Below, one piece after another: positions 11,603 to 22,330 of a stretch of 64,000 bases of DNA; the first letter of the stretch is position 1, and each line of letters opens with the position of its first letter. The notes beneath the pieces are model-generated. The model made no database searches and was not told where the DNA came from. It saw only the letters and a list, made by a program, of their open reading frames with translations. This DNA is from Notolepis coatsorum (Eukaryota > Chordata > Actinopteri > Aulopiformes > Paralepididae). Position numbers and translations under genes: made by a program. The stretch lies in contig OZ020591.1 of the NCBI GenBank assembly GCA_963971535.1, positions 19,080,877 to 19,144,876 of the forward strand, written 5' to 3'.

Positions 11603-11640
11603 CAATTGTGTGTATTGAGCTGTACTGTATTGTACTTTCA
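11603..11640 (+). mobile_element. LINE-A tail, continuation of 10170-10892
   Basis: CAATTGTGTGTATTGAGCTG follows directly after the TTAA at 11599-11602, completing the tail broken by the MITE. It ends within about 40 bp and is followed by a tail in the opposite orientation. Confidence 0.75.
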
Positions 11641-11662
11641 ATCAATCACAACAAGGAGCCAT

Positions 11663-11990
11663 GTTGTTGATTGATTGATTGATTGAAAACTTTATTTAAC
11701 AGATTGCAGAATGGGTACAATACAGTACGGCTCAATACATACAATTGTTAAGGGGATGCAGACCTGAGAAAGACGTTTGTCTTGTTTCCATCAGGGTCCC
11801 CCATTTTCAATTCATATAGACATTTATGACATACACAACATACATGACATTTATGGCATAGGGACATATAGGTATTTAGTACCGATACATTTGTGACATA
11901 AACGGTATTCAAATATACAGTACTGTTACCCCTAGATCCTGACAGAGTATATACATATGATGGGGAGGGAACTGTACATTAGGATGGGGT
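11663..11990 (-). mobile_element. LINE-A 3' end (minus strand)
   Basis: Reverse copy starting with GATT repeats and AAAACTTTATTTAACAGATT, then the CAGGGTCCCCCATTTTCAAT block and further 3' UTR to about 11990. With the plus-strand tail just to its left it forms a tail-to-tail inverted pair. Confidence 0.8.
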
Positions 11991-11997
11991 GGGTGGG

Positions 11998-12145
11998 TGT
12001 AGTAGCCACGTTAGCTAGTAGCCACGTTAGCTAGTAGCCATGTTAGCTAGTAGCCACGTTAGCTAGTAGCCACGTTAGCTAGTAGCCACGTTAGCTAGTA
12101 GCCATGTTAGCTAGTAGCCACGTTAGCTAGTGGCCTAGTATCCAT
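11998..12145. repeat. 18-bp minisatellite
   Basis: About eight tandem copies of CACGTTAGCTAGTAGC (with CATG variants), ending at about 12145. It lies next to a LINE-A 3' UTR. Confidence 0.9.
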
Positions 12146-12510
12146 GTTAGCCGAAGCTAACTGACGCTAACGTTAGCCCCAGCTGTTCGGCTCGGCGACA
12201 AAACGTCAGCTTAACGCCAGATAGGGGAGCAACTAAACATATAGACTACATGGAGGTCCCGTAATGTGAACGTTACCTGCGGTGTGGTTGTGTTCTGGCT
12301 TCGTGTTGTTGGTTGGGTGTAGAATAGTTATGATATCACTGTTCTCCCGCAGAGCTGCTTTGTTTTCCTGCCGAGAAGAAAAACAATTCATCTGAGAAAC
12401 GACGAGAAGCGGAGGAACGACGCGCCTCACCGTAAGGTTACGTAGTGTTACGTGTGTTGTTACGTGATGACGTCAGTCGTGACGATCCCATATTATGCAG
12501 CGTGACCCAG
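12146..12510. other. Unassigned CpG-containing sequence
   Basis: Non-repetitive by eye and relatively rich in CpG (for example GACGACGAGAAGCGGAGGAA-like stretches near 12400). A 65-codon minus frame crosses it, but I recognise no domain, splice pattern or flanking exon. It is the one short stretch here that could be host-derived, but that is not supported. Confidence 0.3.
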
Positions 12511-14039
12511 AGATTGATTGATTGATTGAAAAGTTTATTAACAGATTGCAGAATGGGTACAGTACAGTACAGCTCAATACATACAATTGTTAAGGGGATG
12601 CAGACCAGAGAAAGACTTTCGTCTTGTTTACATCAGGGTCCCCCATTTTCAATTCATCATAACATATATGACATACAGTACATGACATACAGATACACAG
12701 TACTGCTACATCTATACATTTATGACATATCAGATTTGCAAATACAGTACTGTTTGTGATACAAAAGTGTCCAGAAAAGGAGTGTATATACATTTGGCAT
12801 AGAAACTGTACATTGGAGGAGGTTGGTTGGGTGGGGTGGGGTTGGGTGGGTTGGGTGAGGGCTGTACATTGGAGGTGGGGGGGGGGGGGGGGTTGGGAAG
12901 GGGACACACACACATTTTACACTGTACATTGGAATATTGACAAAGCCTTACTTGGTCATTTACTGTACAACTAGGTTAGGACATTTGTAGGGGCCAGTTT
13001 CGAATTGCAGTCTCACGTAGGTGTTTTTTGAGAGTGTTTTTGAAAGTGGGTAGTGATCCACATTCCTTTACAGCTTTGGGTAGGGCGTTCCACATTGATG
13101 TGGCATAATTGCGAAACGTGTTTAGTCCCTTGTTTGAGCCGAATCTGGGTTTTACATGATTTGTGGAGCTCCCTCTGGTGTTGTGATCGTGGTATTCACT
13201 GACCTTTGGGAAGTATTTTGACATGTACATGGGTACCTTGGTCGCGTAGTGTATCTTGTAGACCAGGCCCATTGCAAGTTGCTGTACTCTGTCGTCTACT
13301 CTAAGCCATCCTAGGTTGTCAAAGTGGGCAGGGGTGAGGTGGGTTCTAGGAGTCAGGTCAAGTAGTAGTCTGATTAGCTTGTTTTGAGATGTTTGTAATT
13401 TGTTTTTTAGTGCCTTTGAGGTGCTTTGGTACCATGAGGTGCAAGCATAGTCGTAGTACCCTTGAATGAGTGCTCCTGCTAGAGTCTTCAGGGTATTCTT
13501 GTTTACCAGAGAGGAGATCCGGTACAAGAATCGCGTTCGTTGGTTGACTTTTTTTATTACATTGGATGCCATTTTGTCACAGGAAAGATTAGCCTCTAGG
13601 ATGGAACCCAGGTAGGTAATTTCATCTTTCCTTGTGATAATATTGTCACCCACTGTAACCGAGAAGCCGTCGGTCTTGCTGAGTTTGTTATTTGAACCGA
13701 AGAGAATGGACTCTGTTTTGCCCATGTGTAATGATAGTTTGTTGTCGGCGAGCCATATGCAGATTTTGCCTAGTTCCGAGCTGAGGGCTTTTTCAACCTG
13801 TAACTTGTTCTTGTCAGAGACCAGCAGGGCTGAGTCGTCCGCAAACAGGAACAAGTTGCAGTCACAAGCTGACGACATGTCATTTGCATAAATTAGGAAT
13901 AGTAGCGGTCCTAGTATGCTTCCTTGTGGAACACCACAGCTCACTGTGAGGGGGGGGGATAGTGTACCGTTTACTTCCACCATCTGTTCCCTCCCCTCCA
14001 GGTAGGATTGTATCCAGCTCACTGATAAACTAGGATACT
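12511..14039 (-). mobile_element. LINE-A, 5'-truncated copy with RT frame
   Basis: In minus orientation: RT C-terminal coding region (about 14030 to 12976), a 3' UTR with a G-rich run in plus orientation at 12870-12886, the CCCCTTAACAATTGT block, and a GATT-repeat tail at about 12515. It is the longest copy of the family here and defines LINE-A. The clade is non-LTR of the CR1/L2/Rex group by RT style; I could not fix the exact family. Confidence 0.88.
12976..14022 (-). CDS. LINE-A reverse transcriptase, C-terminal 348 residues
   Basis: This is the palm-to-C-terminal part of a non-LTR reverse transcriptase. The first methionine is internal; the true start is lost with the 5' end of the LINE. 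Visible motifs are GVPQGSILGPLLF at residues 30-42 and the catalytic FADD at 60-63, followed by the thumb-like region (ADNKLSLHMGKTESILFGS) and a conserved tail with SMWNALPKAVKE. The family copies its RNA onto nicked chromosomal DNA. No endonuclease domain remains, so the copy cannot be autonomous. The frame is uninterrupted over more than 1 kb, so the insertion is fairly young. A fragment of the same gene lies at 16805-17130 in the opposite orientation. Confidence 0.9.
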   Translation of the reverse strand: MSWIQSYLEGREQMVEVNGTLSPPLTVSCGVPQGSILGPLLFLIYANDMSSACDCNLFLFADDSALLVSDKNKLQVEKALSSELGKICIWLADNKLSLHMGKTESILFGSNNKLSKTDGFSVTVGDNIITRKDEITYLGSILEANLSCDKMASNVIKKVNQRTRFLYRISSLVNKNTLKTLAGALIQGYYDYACTSWYQSTSKALKNKLQTSQNKLIRLLLDLTPRTHLTPAHFDNLGWLRVDDRVQQLAMGLVYKIHYATKVPMYMSKYFPKVSEYHDHNTRGSSTNHVKPRFGSNKGLNTFRNYATSMWNALPKAVKECGSLPTFKNTLKKHLRETAIRNWPLQMS

Positions 14040-14071
14040 ATAAAAAGAAGGAAGGGTCGTCACGTCAGAAT

Positions 14072-14225
14072 GAATGAATGAACGAAAACTTTATTTAATA
14101 GATTGCAGAATGGGTACAATACAGTACGGCTCAATACACACAATTGTTAAGGGGATGCAGATCAGAGAAAGACTTTCGTCTTGTTTACATTAGGGTCCCC
14201 CATTTTCAATTCATATTGACATAAT
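14072..14225 (-). mobile_element. LINE-A 3' tail, second minus copy
   Basis: GAATGAATGAAC repeats, then AAAACTTTATTTAATAGATT and the CAGACCAGAG-type block (here CAGATCAGAG), ending near 14225. It sits about 30 bp beyond the 5' end of the 12511-14039 copy. Confidence 0.8.
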
Positions 14226-15316
14226 GACATTCCAGAATTGGAGGACAATTAGGCATCAATACTTTTGAAATTGGACCTTTTATTTGATAATTTTCTGTTA
14301 TGTATTTCATAAAAACAGGTATTAAACCATCAAATAATTGGATTCGTCCAGCTCAGGCATCAAAGGTACACTTTTTATGATATGTTTTATTTGTTGTGTG
14401 CTATGTTTGCCGCAACCCTGTTACAAATACTCAGGAAGCTGAAAAAAGTACATTTTAAAATATTTTCAATAAATCCTTTACAATTAAGTAAAGAAAGTCA
14501 CATGCTTACTGAATACTGATTTAATTTCAGATAAGACTTCACTTATATTAATTTAAGCAACTTTGAAATCGATCTTGCCCAACTTTTCAATAGTCACATC
14601 TTTCTTTTTACTAATTTCAGTATTTCATTTCAAATATTTGTTCAAATACATTATGCATTTAATCATGCAAACTATTACATTTACAATAGGTTAAACCACT
14701 GTGAGCTGAGAAAATCATGTACGATTATTTAAATAAAAATGATATGGTAACAGCCTTCAAATTAGAGTAACAGGGTTGCGCTAAGTAACAGTTACTTTAC
14801 TTTTGATTGTAGATCATGACATATGTGACAAATACAAACTCAGGACCACAGGTATGTTGTTTAATAATATTATTTTATTTTGGGACTCAACAGGATGAGT
14901 AGGAATGATACAAAATAAACTAAAATAAATAAATGTCAACAAAACCCCAAACTGGATCAGAATAGGCCAACAACCTGGCATTCTTGCTGTATTCCTCACC
15001 TGAATAAGCATATCAACAATAGTAATGAACTGATATATTGGGAATGATACAAAATAAACATGTCAACAAAACCACAAACTGGATCAGAACAGGCCAACAA
15101 CCTGGCATTCTTGCTGCATTCCTCACCTGAATAAGCATATCAACAATAGTAATGAACTGATCAATCTTTTAGAAAGCTGATTTTATGTTCAGATTTCATT
15201 TTTCGTGGCTGGCCAGAGTATCCCATACCTCTCTTGCTATAGCCATGTGGCGCAAGGTAACGTTCTCTGGGGGAGGAATGAGGGTCAGCATATCCTCTGA
15301 GGGATACCAGTGGAGA
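14226..15316. other. AT-rich 3' flank of the 15317-16801 gene, with internal repeats
   Basis: No coding frame. GCCGCAACCCTGTTAC at about 14410 and GTAACAGGGTTGCGC at about 14769 form an inverted pair and may be subterminal repeats of the DNA transposon that carries the neighbouring gene. A ~139-bp sequence (GGAATGATACAAAATAAAC onward) is repeated in tandem at 14902 and 15041. Confidence 0.5.
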
Positions 15317-16801
15317 TCATCCCTCAATGGCCAGAAAAAAACGGTTTGCCCCCACTCTATGCATACATTTCACCTGGCAGTGGGTCTCATTCACCTCCTG
15401 GATGATCCCAGGGTAGATGGTGTGGTCGTACAGCAGGGCACACCATTTCCCCACAACGCCTGGACTGAGCCACTGCACTTCTTCACATACACGTGTGCTG
15501 TGTATGGGGTCTTCTGTGTGGTCATCTGTGGGATTAAAGCTGAAGCTCTCACACTCCAGATTCCCTGTTGCAGAACATATGCAGCTGACATCGTGGTAGA
15601 GCATTTTCCCAGGTGAAAGAGTGACCACCTGGTGGAGCCTCATAGTGGACGGTACGGCTGGAAGGTCAGCTGGCATTTCTTTCACTGCATTATCCACAGC
15701 TTGCTCCTGAATGTAAAACAATTTCACTTTTGATTGTTCCTTACTCAGAGCTTGGTACAGGGACAGTGCCGTAGGGATATCAACTCCTTGGGTGACAAGC
15801 CTGTCGGCCCTCCTCTTCAATGTGACACCCACACCATCTGCGGCACCTTTTCCATGGCTGGCTTCAAAGTAGTTCCATGATCCTCTTGTAAACCCCCTTT
15901 TGAAGATTTCAGTACAAAACAGGTAAAAATGGCCACGCTGCTTGTACTGTGTGCAGGGTCCGTCGCTAAGAAAATGGATGGTTTTCACATCTGGGAGTTT
16001 CTCTCTGATTTCCCTCAGGATGGGCTGCAGGTGTTGCCATATGGCAGGTGGTCCCTTCAGTCTGGATGCTGATACAGTGCAGAAGGAGGTAGGGGCAGAT
16101 GCCTCCCCCACATAGTAAACCCCAGTGTGCAAAGTGGCCTGTTGGTGTGATGCACCAAAATGGACAGCCTGTACTTCAGTGCTGTACTTGCAGCTGTAGT
16201 TCTCTGAGAAGTCGATATGGACTGCACATTCATTTGCAGGGAGGTTCAGCTTCAGGGCCCGTGAGAAAGCATATTGCTGCCTGATGTTGTAGAGATGGCG
16301 CCTGAACTTCTGGAGCAAAATCTGAAAAGTTTCCACCAGCTCTTCTTGGGAGCATTCAAATTCTTTTTTCAAAGTGACCTTTGAGGCTGCTCCAGGATAA
16401 TTTGTGTGCTCTTTGTCCACAGTGGCCCACTGAAGGTAGGAGACACGATCGGTGGCTCTGTAGTGGCTTGTGAGTGTATAGGTATTGTTGCTGCAGTTCT
16501 CACATTCCCCATACATACATTGCTTGCTTGTGGTGTCACACATGATGGCTTGTGTCAGGCTCTCCAAATTGGATGTGTCAATGATGTGCATCTGGTGAAG
16601 CCTTTTGGCAATAAAGCCTAGATTTTCATTTTGTTTGCACATGCAGGTTTCACAATCTGCCAATGTTGGATGCACAATCCAGTAGGGGCGAAGCGTGCAG
16701 AACAGTGAGTATGATAGATGGAGGTTGGTGTGCTCAGCCAGGAACTTCAAATGGAGGTATGTGCATGTGTATGTGATATATGTAAATGTAAATGATATCA
16801 C
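15317..16801 (-). CDS. DDE-type transposase-like protein, 494 codons, intact
   Basis: An uninterrupted frame with an ordered domain look. There are cysteine clusters near the start (CETCMC at residues 50-55 and CMYGECENC at 95-103) and a helical segment (about 150-190). The conserved block HIDFSENYSCKY follows at 195-206, then FLSDGPCTQYK at 278-288 and WNYFEASHGKGAADGVG at 309-325. The spaced acidic residues D197, D280 and E313 or D322 look like a DDE/DDD nuclease core. From memory this arrangement recurs in uncharacterised fish and invertebrate proteins that I take for transposases; I cannot name the superfamily reliably. The first ~20 residues look like non-coding sequence read through, so an upstream exon may be missing. 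LINE-A pieces flank it on both sides. Alternatives are a domesticated transposase or a dead but young copy. Confidence 0.7.
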   Translation of the reverse strand: MISFTFTYITYTCTYLHLKFLAEHTNLHLSYSLFCTLRPYWIVHPTLADCETCMCKQNENLGFIAKRLHQMHIIDTSNLESLTQAIMCDTTSKQCMYGECENCSNNTYTLTSHYRATDRVSYLQWATVDKEHTNYPGAASKVTLKKEFECSQEELVETFQILLQKFRRHLYNIRQQYAFSRALKLNLPANECAVHIDFSENYSCKYSTEVQAVHFGASHQQATLHTGVYYVGEASAPTSFCTVSASRLKGPPAIWQHLQPILREIREKLPDVKTIHFLSDGPCTQYKQRGHFYLFCTEIFKRGFTRGSWNYFEASHGKGAADGVGVTLKRRADRLVTQGVDIPTALSLYQALSKEQSKVKLFYIQEQAVDNAVKEMPADLPAVPSTMRLHQVVTLSPGKMLYHDVSCICSATGNLECESFSFNPTDDHTEDPIHSTRVCEEVQWLSPGVVGKWCALLYDHTIYPGIIQEVNETHCQVKCMHRVGANRFFLAIEG

Positions 16802-16804
16802 ATT

Positions 16805-17130
16805 TCTACTAAAGCAGGTACAAAAGCTCTGAACTCTGCAGAATCTGAACCTGGCTCGCTGATAACAAACTTGGGTAAAACAGAATCCATTCTCTTTGGA
16901 TCAAATAGCAAACTCAGCAAGGCCAACAGCTTCTCTGTTACAGTGGGTGACAATATTGTCACAAGGAAAGATGAAATTACCTACCTGGGTTCTATCCTAG
17001 AGGCAAATCTTTCCTGTGACAAAATGCAACCAATGTAATCAAAAAAGTCAACCAACGAACAAGATTCTTGTACCGGATCTCCTCTCTGGTAAACAAGAAC
17101 ACCTTGAAGACTAACAGGAGCACTCATTCA
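16805..17130 (+). mobile_element. LINE-A internal RT fragment
   Basis: The plus strand encodes, with frame breaks, GKTESILFGSNSKLSKA and VTVGDNIVTRKDEITYLGSI, matching LINE-A residues in the 12976-14022 frame. It lacks both ends and abuts the 5' side of the transposase-like gene, in opposite orientation. Confidence 0.85.
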
Positions 17131-17194
17131 AGGGTACTTATTATTATGCCATTATTCAGCTACTTAAACACTATGCACACATGCACGCACGGTC

Positions 17195-17241
17195 GCATGC
17201 AAACTCCCACCCACCCACCCACACCCACCCACCCACCCACC

Positions 17242-17298
<57 letters not shown>

Positions 17299-17408
17299 GC
17301 GCGCACACACACACGCACACACACACACGCACACACACGTGCACGCACGCGCACACACACGCACACACACGCACACACGCGCACACACACGCACACACAT
17401 GCACACAC
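17195..17408. repeat. CA/CCCA microsatellite
   Basis: CCCACCCACCCA repeats pass into a long CA run with CG interspersions. Overlapping Cys/Val-rich and His/Thr-rich frames on both strands come only from the dinucleotide repeat. Confidence 0.97.
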
Positions 17409-17605
17409 TACTCATCTATGATCTAAGATAAATTCACAGCCACACCAGGATATAATCACATGCAGTGACTGGCCTCATCCACACGGTGGTAATATTGCCG
17501 AAGGCTTGCCCAGGCCTCTGAAGTAGCATAACCAGACCACATTTCTCACATACACATAAGTAGCCTATAGACTACAGTTATAACGGATCTTTCAGTGCTG
17601 GATGA

Positions 17606-18029
17606 CCTCTGACAGAGGAAGGACAGACATGTACAGACCCCTGACATGGGTAGGACAGACATGTCCTACAGACCCCTGACACGGGAAGGACAGACATGTC
17701 CTACAGACCCCTGACACGGGAAGGACAGACATGAACAGACCCCTGACACGGGAAGGACAGACATGTACAGACCCCTGACACGGGAAGGACAGACATGAAC
17801 AGACCCCTGACACGGGAAGGACAGACATGAACAGACCCCTGACACGGGAAGGACAGACATGAACAGACCCCTGACACGGGAAGGACAGACATGTCCTACA
17901 GACCCCTGACACGGGAAGGACAGACATGTACAGACCCCTGACACAGGAAGGACAGACATGTCCTACAGACCCCTGACACAGGAAGGACAGACATGTCCTA
18001 CAGACCCCTGACACGGGAAGGACAGACAT
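17606..18029. repeat. 36/41-bp minisatellite (GACCCCTGACACGGGAAGGA)
   Basis: About eleven units of GACCCCTGACACGGGAAGGA plus CAGACATG, with or without TCCTACA. It ends exactly where the L2-b LINE begins. A single related piece, GACATGTCCTACAGACCCCT, lies at 35284-35303 at the other end of L2-b, so the LINE landed inside or at the edge of this array. Confidence 0.93.
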
Positions 18030-18903
18030 AATAATATAATAATAATAAACTTTATTTGTATAGCACTTTTCATACAGAAGTTGCAGTTCAAAGTGCTTCA
18101 CAACAGTAAAAAATACAGGCATAAGCGAGCATAAAAAGATATAGAGAGGTAGCAAGGTAAGGTAAATCACAGTGTTTCACATTAGGATCTAGCATCCCAA
18201 TAGGCCTTTCTGTTTACAGTTTCATTCAGTAATACAAATAATAAAAATAGAATAGACAGAGTAAAAGCAAAGTGCGGTTGGATTCAGTTTAAAAATAGGC
18301 AAAAAATTATAAAATAGAACGGACATACAACAGGGTATTTAACATACAACAGAGCAGTGCATCAGTAAGAACTAAAAAGTGTGATAAAATAGTTAAAATT
18401 TGAATTACAACAGAGCAGTGCTCTTAAAATTACAGTGCATAGAACCGACACATGAATTTGATAGGAAGTGTAGGTAGGGTAAGAATAGTGCAGGTAAAGT
18501 ACAATTTGTGTCAGGATATCCCTGATGTTTCATTTAAATGCCTGAGCAAAGAGATAGGTTTTAAGCTGTCTTTTGAAGATGTCTAGCGAGTTGGCTTCCC
18601 TGATGTTTTGGGGTAGTTTGTTCCATAGTTTTGGGGCATAGTTGATACAGGCTGCATTACCGATCCTCTTTTGACTGTTTCTGGGAGCCTCTAGTAGTCC
18701 AGCAGCTGATGATCGCAGTGTTCTTGCTGGCCTGTAATTTATTAGAGTGTTGGCGATGTAGCTAGGTCCCTGTCCATTTAGAGCTTTGTATGTAAGGAGA
18801 AGGACCTTGAAGTAAATTCTAAATGTTACAGGAAGCCAGTGTAGAGCAGCTAAGACTGGACTAATGGGCTCTCCTTTTGGTTCTAGTAAGCAGTCGGGCT
18901 GCT
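18030..18903 (-). mobile_element. L2-b LINE, 3' end
   Basis: In minus orientation the region encodes AARLLTRTKRR, LAALHWLPVTFRIYFKVLLL, KLWNKLPQNIREANSLDIFK and ends LKTYLFAQAFK followed by a stop at about 18535. The 3' UTR closes with AAAGTGCTATACAAATAAAG and a TTA-rich tail at 18030. This is the standard end of L2/Maui LINEs of fish. It is the 3' part of the LINE whose other pieces are at 20864-21257, 32862-33000 and 35175-35285. Confidence 0.85.
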
Positions 18904-20397
<1,494 letters not shown>

Positions 20398-20863
20398 GTG
20401 CACAGCATACCGAACACCCCTTCCGCCGGGTACTGTTCTTACAGTAGACCCTTTAGGCACCTGTCTAGTCCGCAGTGCTCCAGGCACAGGTCGAGTTCTG
20501 GCCTGTTGCCTGGATTGAGGGATCAACCCCCTTGGGGGTTGTCTCCCCGGCGCGCCGTCTGGCCCCACAGCCTCACAGCCCCACAGCCTCTTGGGGCTTA
20601 CGGCCATGCCAACCTGGACACGCCCGATCTCGTCAGATCTCGGAAACTAAGCAGGTTCGGCCCTGGTAGTTCTTGGATGGGGGACCCCCTGGGAATACCA
20701 GGTGCAGTAAGCTAGAGAATAAGCGGTTGTGGGTGTGGCCAGGTGGATGGGTGTGTACATGTGGAGAAAATTATTCAGTATTAGATTGATAAAGGGATGT
20801 GGTTCCACTAGAGTGCAGAGCGCTCGCTATACTCATATAACTATGGTTATAGGATAACCGTAT
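20398..20863 (+). mobile_element. Partial DIRS-like element copy (fossil)
   Basis: The first ~190 bp match internal sequence of E1 (reverse of about 27160-27335). Then come a 5S rRNA-like segment, the inverted terminal repeat (GGTGTGGCCAGGTGGATGG) and the outer terminus ending AGGATAACCGTAT. The copy is heavily reduced and broken, lacking the left end and most of the interior. It inserted in L2-b, whose sequence continues at 20864. Confidence 0.75.
20596..20713 (+). rRNA. 5S rRNA-like segment (pseudogene)
   Basis: It runs GCTTACGGCCATGCCAACCT through CCGATCTCGTCAGATCTCGG and ACTAAGCAGGTTCGG to GGGAATACCAGGTGCAG. At 118 bp it is essentially full length for 5S. The internal promoter regions (A-box around AACTAAGCAGGTTC and C-box around TTCTTGGATGGGGGACC) are recognisable with a few changes. 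It is embedded in a DIRS-like fragment, not a 5S array, so I read it as a captured or inserted 5S-derived sequence. Confidence 0.88.
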
Positions 20864-21257
20864 GTTCTGAATCTATGATAACCCCGAGACTTGTGACCTC
20901 AGATTTGATCCAAGGGGTTAGTCCTCCCAGGTTCTTTATTAACGTTTCTTTTTTTGTTTTGGGGCCGATAATTAGAATTTCTGTTTTGTTCTCGTTTAGT
21001 TTCAGGAAGTTCTTACTCATCCATTTATTTATTGCCAATAAGCAGTCTGTGATGGAGTTAATAGCTGTATCATTTGGTTCAGCAGATATGTAGAGTCGTG
21101 TATCATCCGCATAGCTATGGAAACCTACATTATGTTCTCTGAGGATATCACCAAGCGGTAACATGTAAAGGGAGAAGAGTGAAGATGATTGATTAGAATA
21201 TCGTGATCGATTGTATCGAATGCTGCACTGAGATCTAGCAGGATAAGGATGGAGACC
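20864..21257 (-). mobile_element. L2-b LINE, RT core fragment
   Basis: The minus strand encodes [20 protein letters not shown] (RT motif A) at about 21185-21255. It continues as [17 protein letters not shown] with the catalytic YADD, then [20 protein letters not shown], to GVIIDSEH. It is sandwiched between the outer terminus of the partial DIRS copy (20863) and that of E1 (21258), so both landed in the same LINE. Confidence 0.88.
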
Positions 21258-21684
21258 ATACGGTTATCCTATAACCATAGTTATATGAGTATAGCGAGCG
21301 CTCTGCTCGTAGTGGAACTTATCCCTTTCAATCTAATTTTGAATAAAATGTCTCCACATGTACACACCCATCCGCCTGGCCACACCCACATCCGCCTGGC
21401 CACACCCACATCCGCTCCTCTACATAAGTGGGGACGTGGCCATACTAACAGCTCCTTCCCAAGTCTTTCCAATAGTATGCAGCTGCAGGACCGCAGAACC
21501 CATACAAGGCTCCTCCCACTAAGACACTCTCAGGACCGCAACACTCTCAGGACCCATACGAGGCTCCTCCCACTAAGACACTCTCAGGACCCTCGCTCCC
21601 ATTGGCTGATTTGGGTCACGTGACCGTCACAGGGTCACGTGACCGTCCCACCCAATGGCTGAATTGGAGTATTGCACCATGCGG

Positions 21685-21752
21685 GATTGATTGATTGATT
21701 GAAAACTTTATTAACAGATTGCAGAATGGGTACAGTGACCGTCACAGGCCCG

Positions 21753-21783
<31 letters not shown>

Positions 21784-22204
21784 ATCTTTATTAACAGATT
21801 GCAGAATGGGTACAGTGACCGTCACAGGCCCGGATTGATTGATTGATTGAAAACTTTATTAACAGATTGCAGAATGGGTACAGTGACCGTCACAGGCCCG
21901 GATTGATTAATTGATTGAAATCTTTATTAACAGATTGCAGAATGGGTACAGTGACCGTCACAGGCCCAGATTGATTGATTGATTGATTGAAAACTTTATT
22001 AACAGATTGCAGAATGGGTACAGTGACCGTCACAGGCCCGGATTGATTGATTGATTGATTGAAAACTTTATTAACAGATTGCAGAATGGGTACAGTGACC
22101 GTCACAGGCCCGGATTGATTGATTGATTGATTGATTAAAAACTTTATTAACAGATTGCAGAATGGGTACAGTGACCATCACAGGCCCGGATTGATTGATT
22201 GATT
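21685..22204 (-). repeat. Array of LINE-A tail units, left arm (7 units)
   Basis: Each ~65-80-bp unit is GATT repeats, AAAACTTTATTAACAGATTG, CAGAATGGGTACA and GTGACCGTCACAGGCCCG. Only the last ~30 bp of LINE-A is present in each unit. Length differences come from the number of GATT repeats. Confidence 0.92.
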
Positions 22205-22330
22205 CAGCTTCCCACCCCCTAATACTGCCAATTGTATTAGTATGAACAACCAGCCAAGCTGATAGCGTCTCCTGCATTGGTGGTGAGCGCCTTGCCCACT
22301 GCACCACCTAGCCGCCCCCTATCAGCTCTA
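22205..22330 (-). mobile_element. Possible tRNA-derived SINE head
   Basis: In minus orientation it reads GGGGGCGGCTAGGTGGTGCA then GTGGGCAAGGCGCTCACC, resembling a tRNA 5' half with an A-box-like TGGTGCAGTGGGCAAGG. A clear B-box was not found, so this is tentative. Confidence 0.35.

Noticed and set aside
12146-12510. Possible host exon (65-codon minus frame)
   Set aside because: No recognisable domain, no flanking exon and no splice support; left as unassigned.
17160-17426. Cys/Val- and His/Thr-rich frames on both strands
   Set aside because: They are translations of a CA/CCCA microsatellite; no flanking coding or splice context.
17592-18170. 192-codon minus frame with repeated LPVSGVC-type peptide
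   Set aside because: It tracks the 36/41-bp minisatellite and runs into the LINE 3' UTR; no gene features.
20596-20713. A functional 5S rRNA gene
   Set aside because: It has several base changes, lies in a broken DIRS fragment, is isolated from any 5S array, and lacks a clear T-run terminator right after its end.
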